Below, one piece after another: positions 13,414 to 13,735 of a stretch of DNA of 13,735 bases. This DNA comes from an uncultured Mediterranea sp. (GTDB lineage Bacteria > Bacteroidota > Bacteroidia > Bacteroidales > Bacteroidaceae). The stretch covers positions 1 through 13,735 of the forward strand of contig CAMGAL010000022.1 in the NCBI GenBank assembly GCA_946007445.1, in the 5' to 3' direction. The notes beneath the pieces were generated by a model that made no database searches, was not told where the DNA came from, and saw only the letters and a list, made by a program, of their open reading frames with translations. Every line of letters starts with the position of its first letter. The stretch's first letter is position 1. Both the position numbers and the translations under genes were made by a program.

Positions 13414-13682
13414 CTGAGGCCTCCTTTCTTGCAGAGGGTGAGGGCGAGGATGGTCCATGTCAGGCCGAAGAGGGTGCCGCCGACGGTGCTACTGAGCAGG
13501 ACCATGACGGAGAAGGCGGTCATGGTGTGCCACACGAGCAGGGACTGGCGGTTGGTGACGGTGCGCTCCATCAGGTCGGAGAGCAGCTGGTTGCGTCCGG
13601 CCATCCAGGTGCGGATGGCGGTGCGTGTGCTCACCTTCTGGGTGAGGTGAGCAGCGGCGGGGTTCAGGGTCAAGTTGTTCAT
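13410..13682 (-). CDS. Small two-helix membrane protein, possibly holin-like (90 aa)
   Basis: I chose the ATG at 13680-13682, giving 90 residues from MNNLTLNPAAAHLTQKV. The frame is open 16 codons more, but that extension comes from an A/T-rich leader. Residues 1-45 are a charged helix including RTWMAGRNQLLSDLMERTV. Two hydrophobic segments follow, about 48-66 (LLVWHTMTAFSVMVLLSST) and 69-84 (GTLFGLTWTILALTL), joined by a short Gly turn and closed by a basic KKGGLR tail. Size and two-helix hairpin fit small phage membrane proteins such as holins, but no lysin gene is nearby and the first half is unusually long. It is the first gene of the right-hand cluster; its promoter would lie at or beyond the right edge. 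Confidence 0.6.
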   Translation of the reverse strand: MNNLTLNPAAAHLTQKVSTRTAIRTWMAGRNQLLSDLMERTVTNRQSLLVWHTMTAFSVMVLLSSTVGGTLFGLTWTILALTLCKKGGLR

Positions 13683-13735
13683 AAATAAGTTCTTTTTTGT
13701 ATGCAATATAGACAGAAAAACGGCTGCCATTTCCC

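Noticed and set aside
13683..13735. Promoter for the right-hand four-gene cluster
   Set aside because: The A/T-rich stretch holds TATATTG and TTTTTCTG, but no TAnnTTTG at a proper distance and no ATGTCC box. The window ends before more can be judged.
1..13735. CRISPR array, insertion sequence or integration site
   Set aside because: No evenly spaced direct repeats with unique spacers, no transposase or integrase frame, and no terminal inverted repeats were seen. The tRNA-like element is inside the late operon and shows no flanking direct repeat that would mark an att site.

Overview
The window is a piece of a tailed phage or prophage late (structural) region. Every gene I can support lies on the minus strand, so the operons read from right to left. 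The host is most likely a member of the Bacteroidota, probably Bacteroidales. Three intergenic sites carry the Bacteroides-type -7 box TAnnTTTG, gene starts lack Shine-Dalgarno sequences and several have A-rich leaders, and several proteins resemble tail proteins I remember from Bacteroides-group prophages. The DNA is GC-rich by eye, more like Alistipes-type genomes than B. fragilis, but no genus can be fixed from this. No integrase, terminase, recognisable major capsid protein, lysis enzyme or host gene is present, so both ends of the phage lie outside the window.

Layout in transcription order. (1) 13682-12522: four small overlapping or abutting genes (a two-helix membrane protein, then 123, 88 and 84 residues), all of unknown function. 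(2) Promoter P3 at 12469-12505, then a 151-residue gp10-like tail-completion candidate, a structured RNA with tRNA-like ends (11821-11930), a portal-like protein (444 residues), and proteins of 280, 304, 129, 332 and 154 residues. This unit closes with a 623-residue tail/baseplate-type protein and a terminator-like hairpin at 4852-4881. (3) Promoter P2 at 4808-4844 and the 1163-residue tape measure protein. (4) Promoter P1 at 1231-1267, a 93-residue protein, and a tail-tip or fibre protein with 69-bp tandem repeats that runs off the left edge.

The three promoters share an extended upstream box, ATGTCC-TTTY, exactly 19 nt before TAMCTTTG. They divide morphogenesis into connector/tail genes, tape measure, and tail tip. 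That looks like a coordinated late-gene regulon, perhaps recognised by a phage-encoded activator.

The most unusual element is the RNA at 11821-11930. It has a near-complete tRNA acceptor stem, a D-arm, a perfect T-arm and an encoded CCA, but no anticodon arm that I can fold. A GCAA-capped hairpin sits in the middle instead. It lies between two late genes and could be a processing signal, a tRNA mimic or a decayed tRNA.
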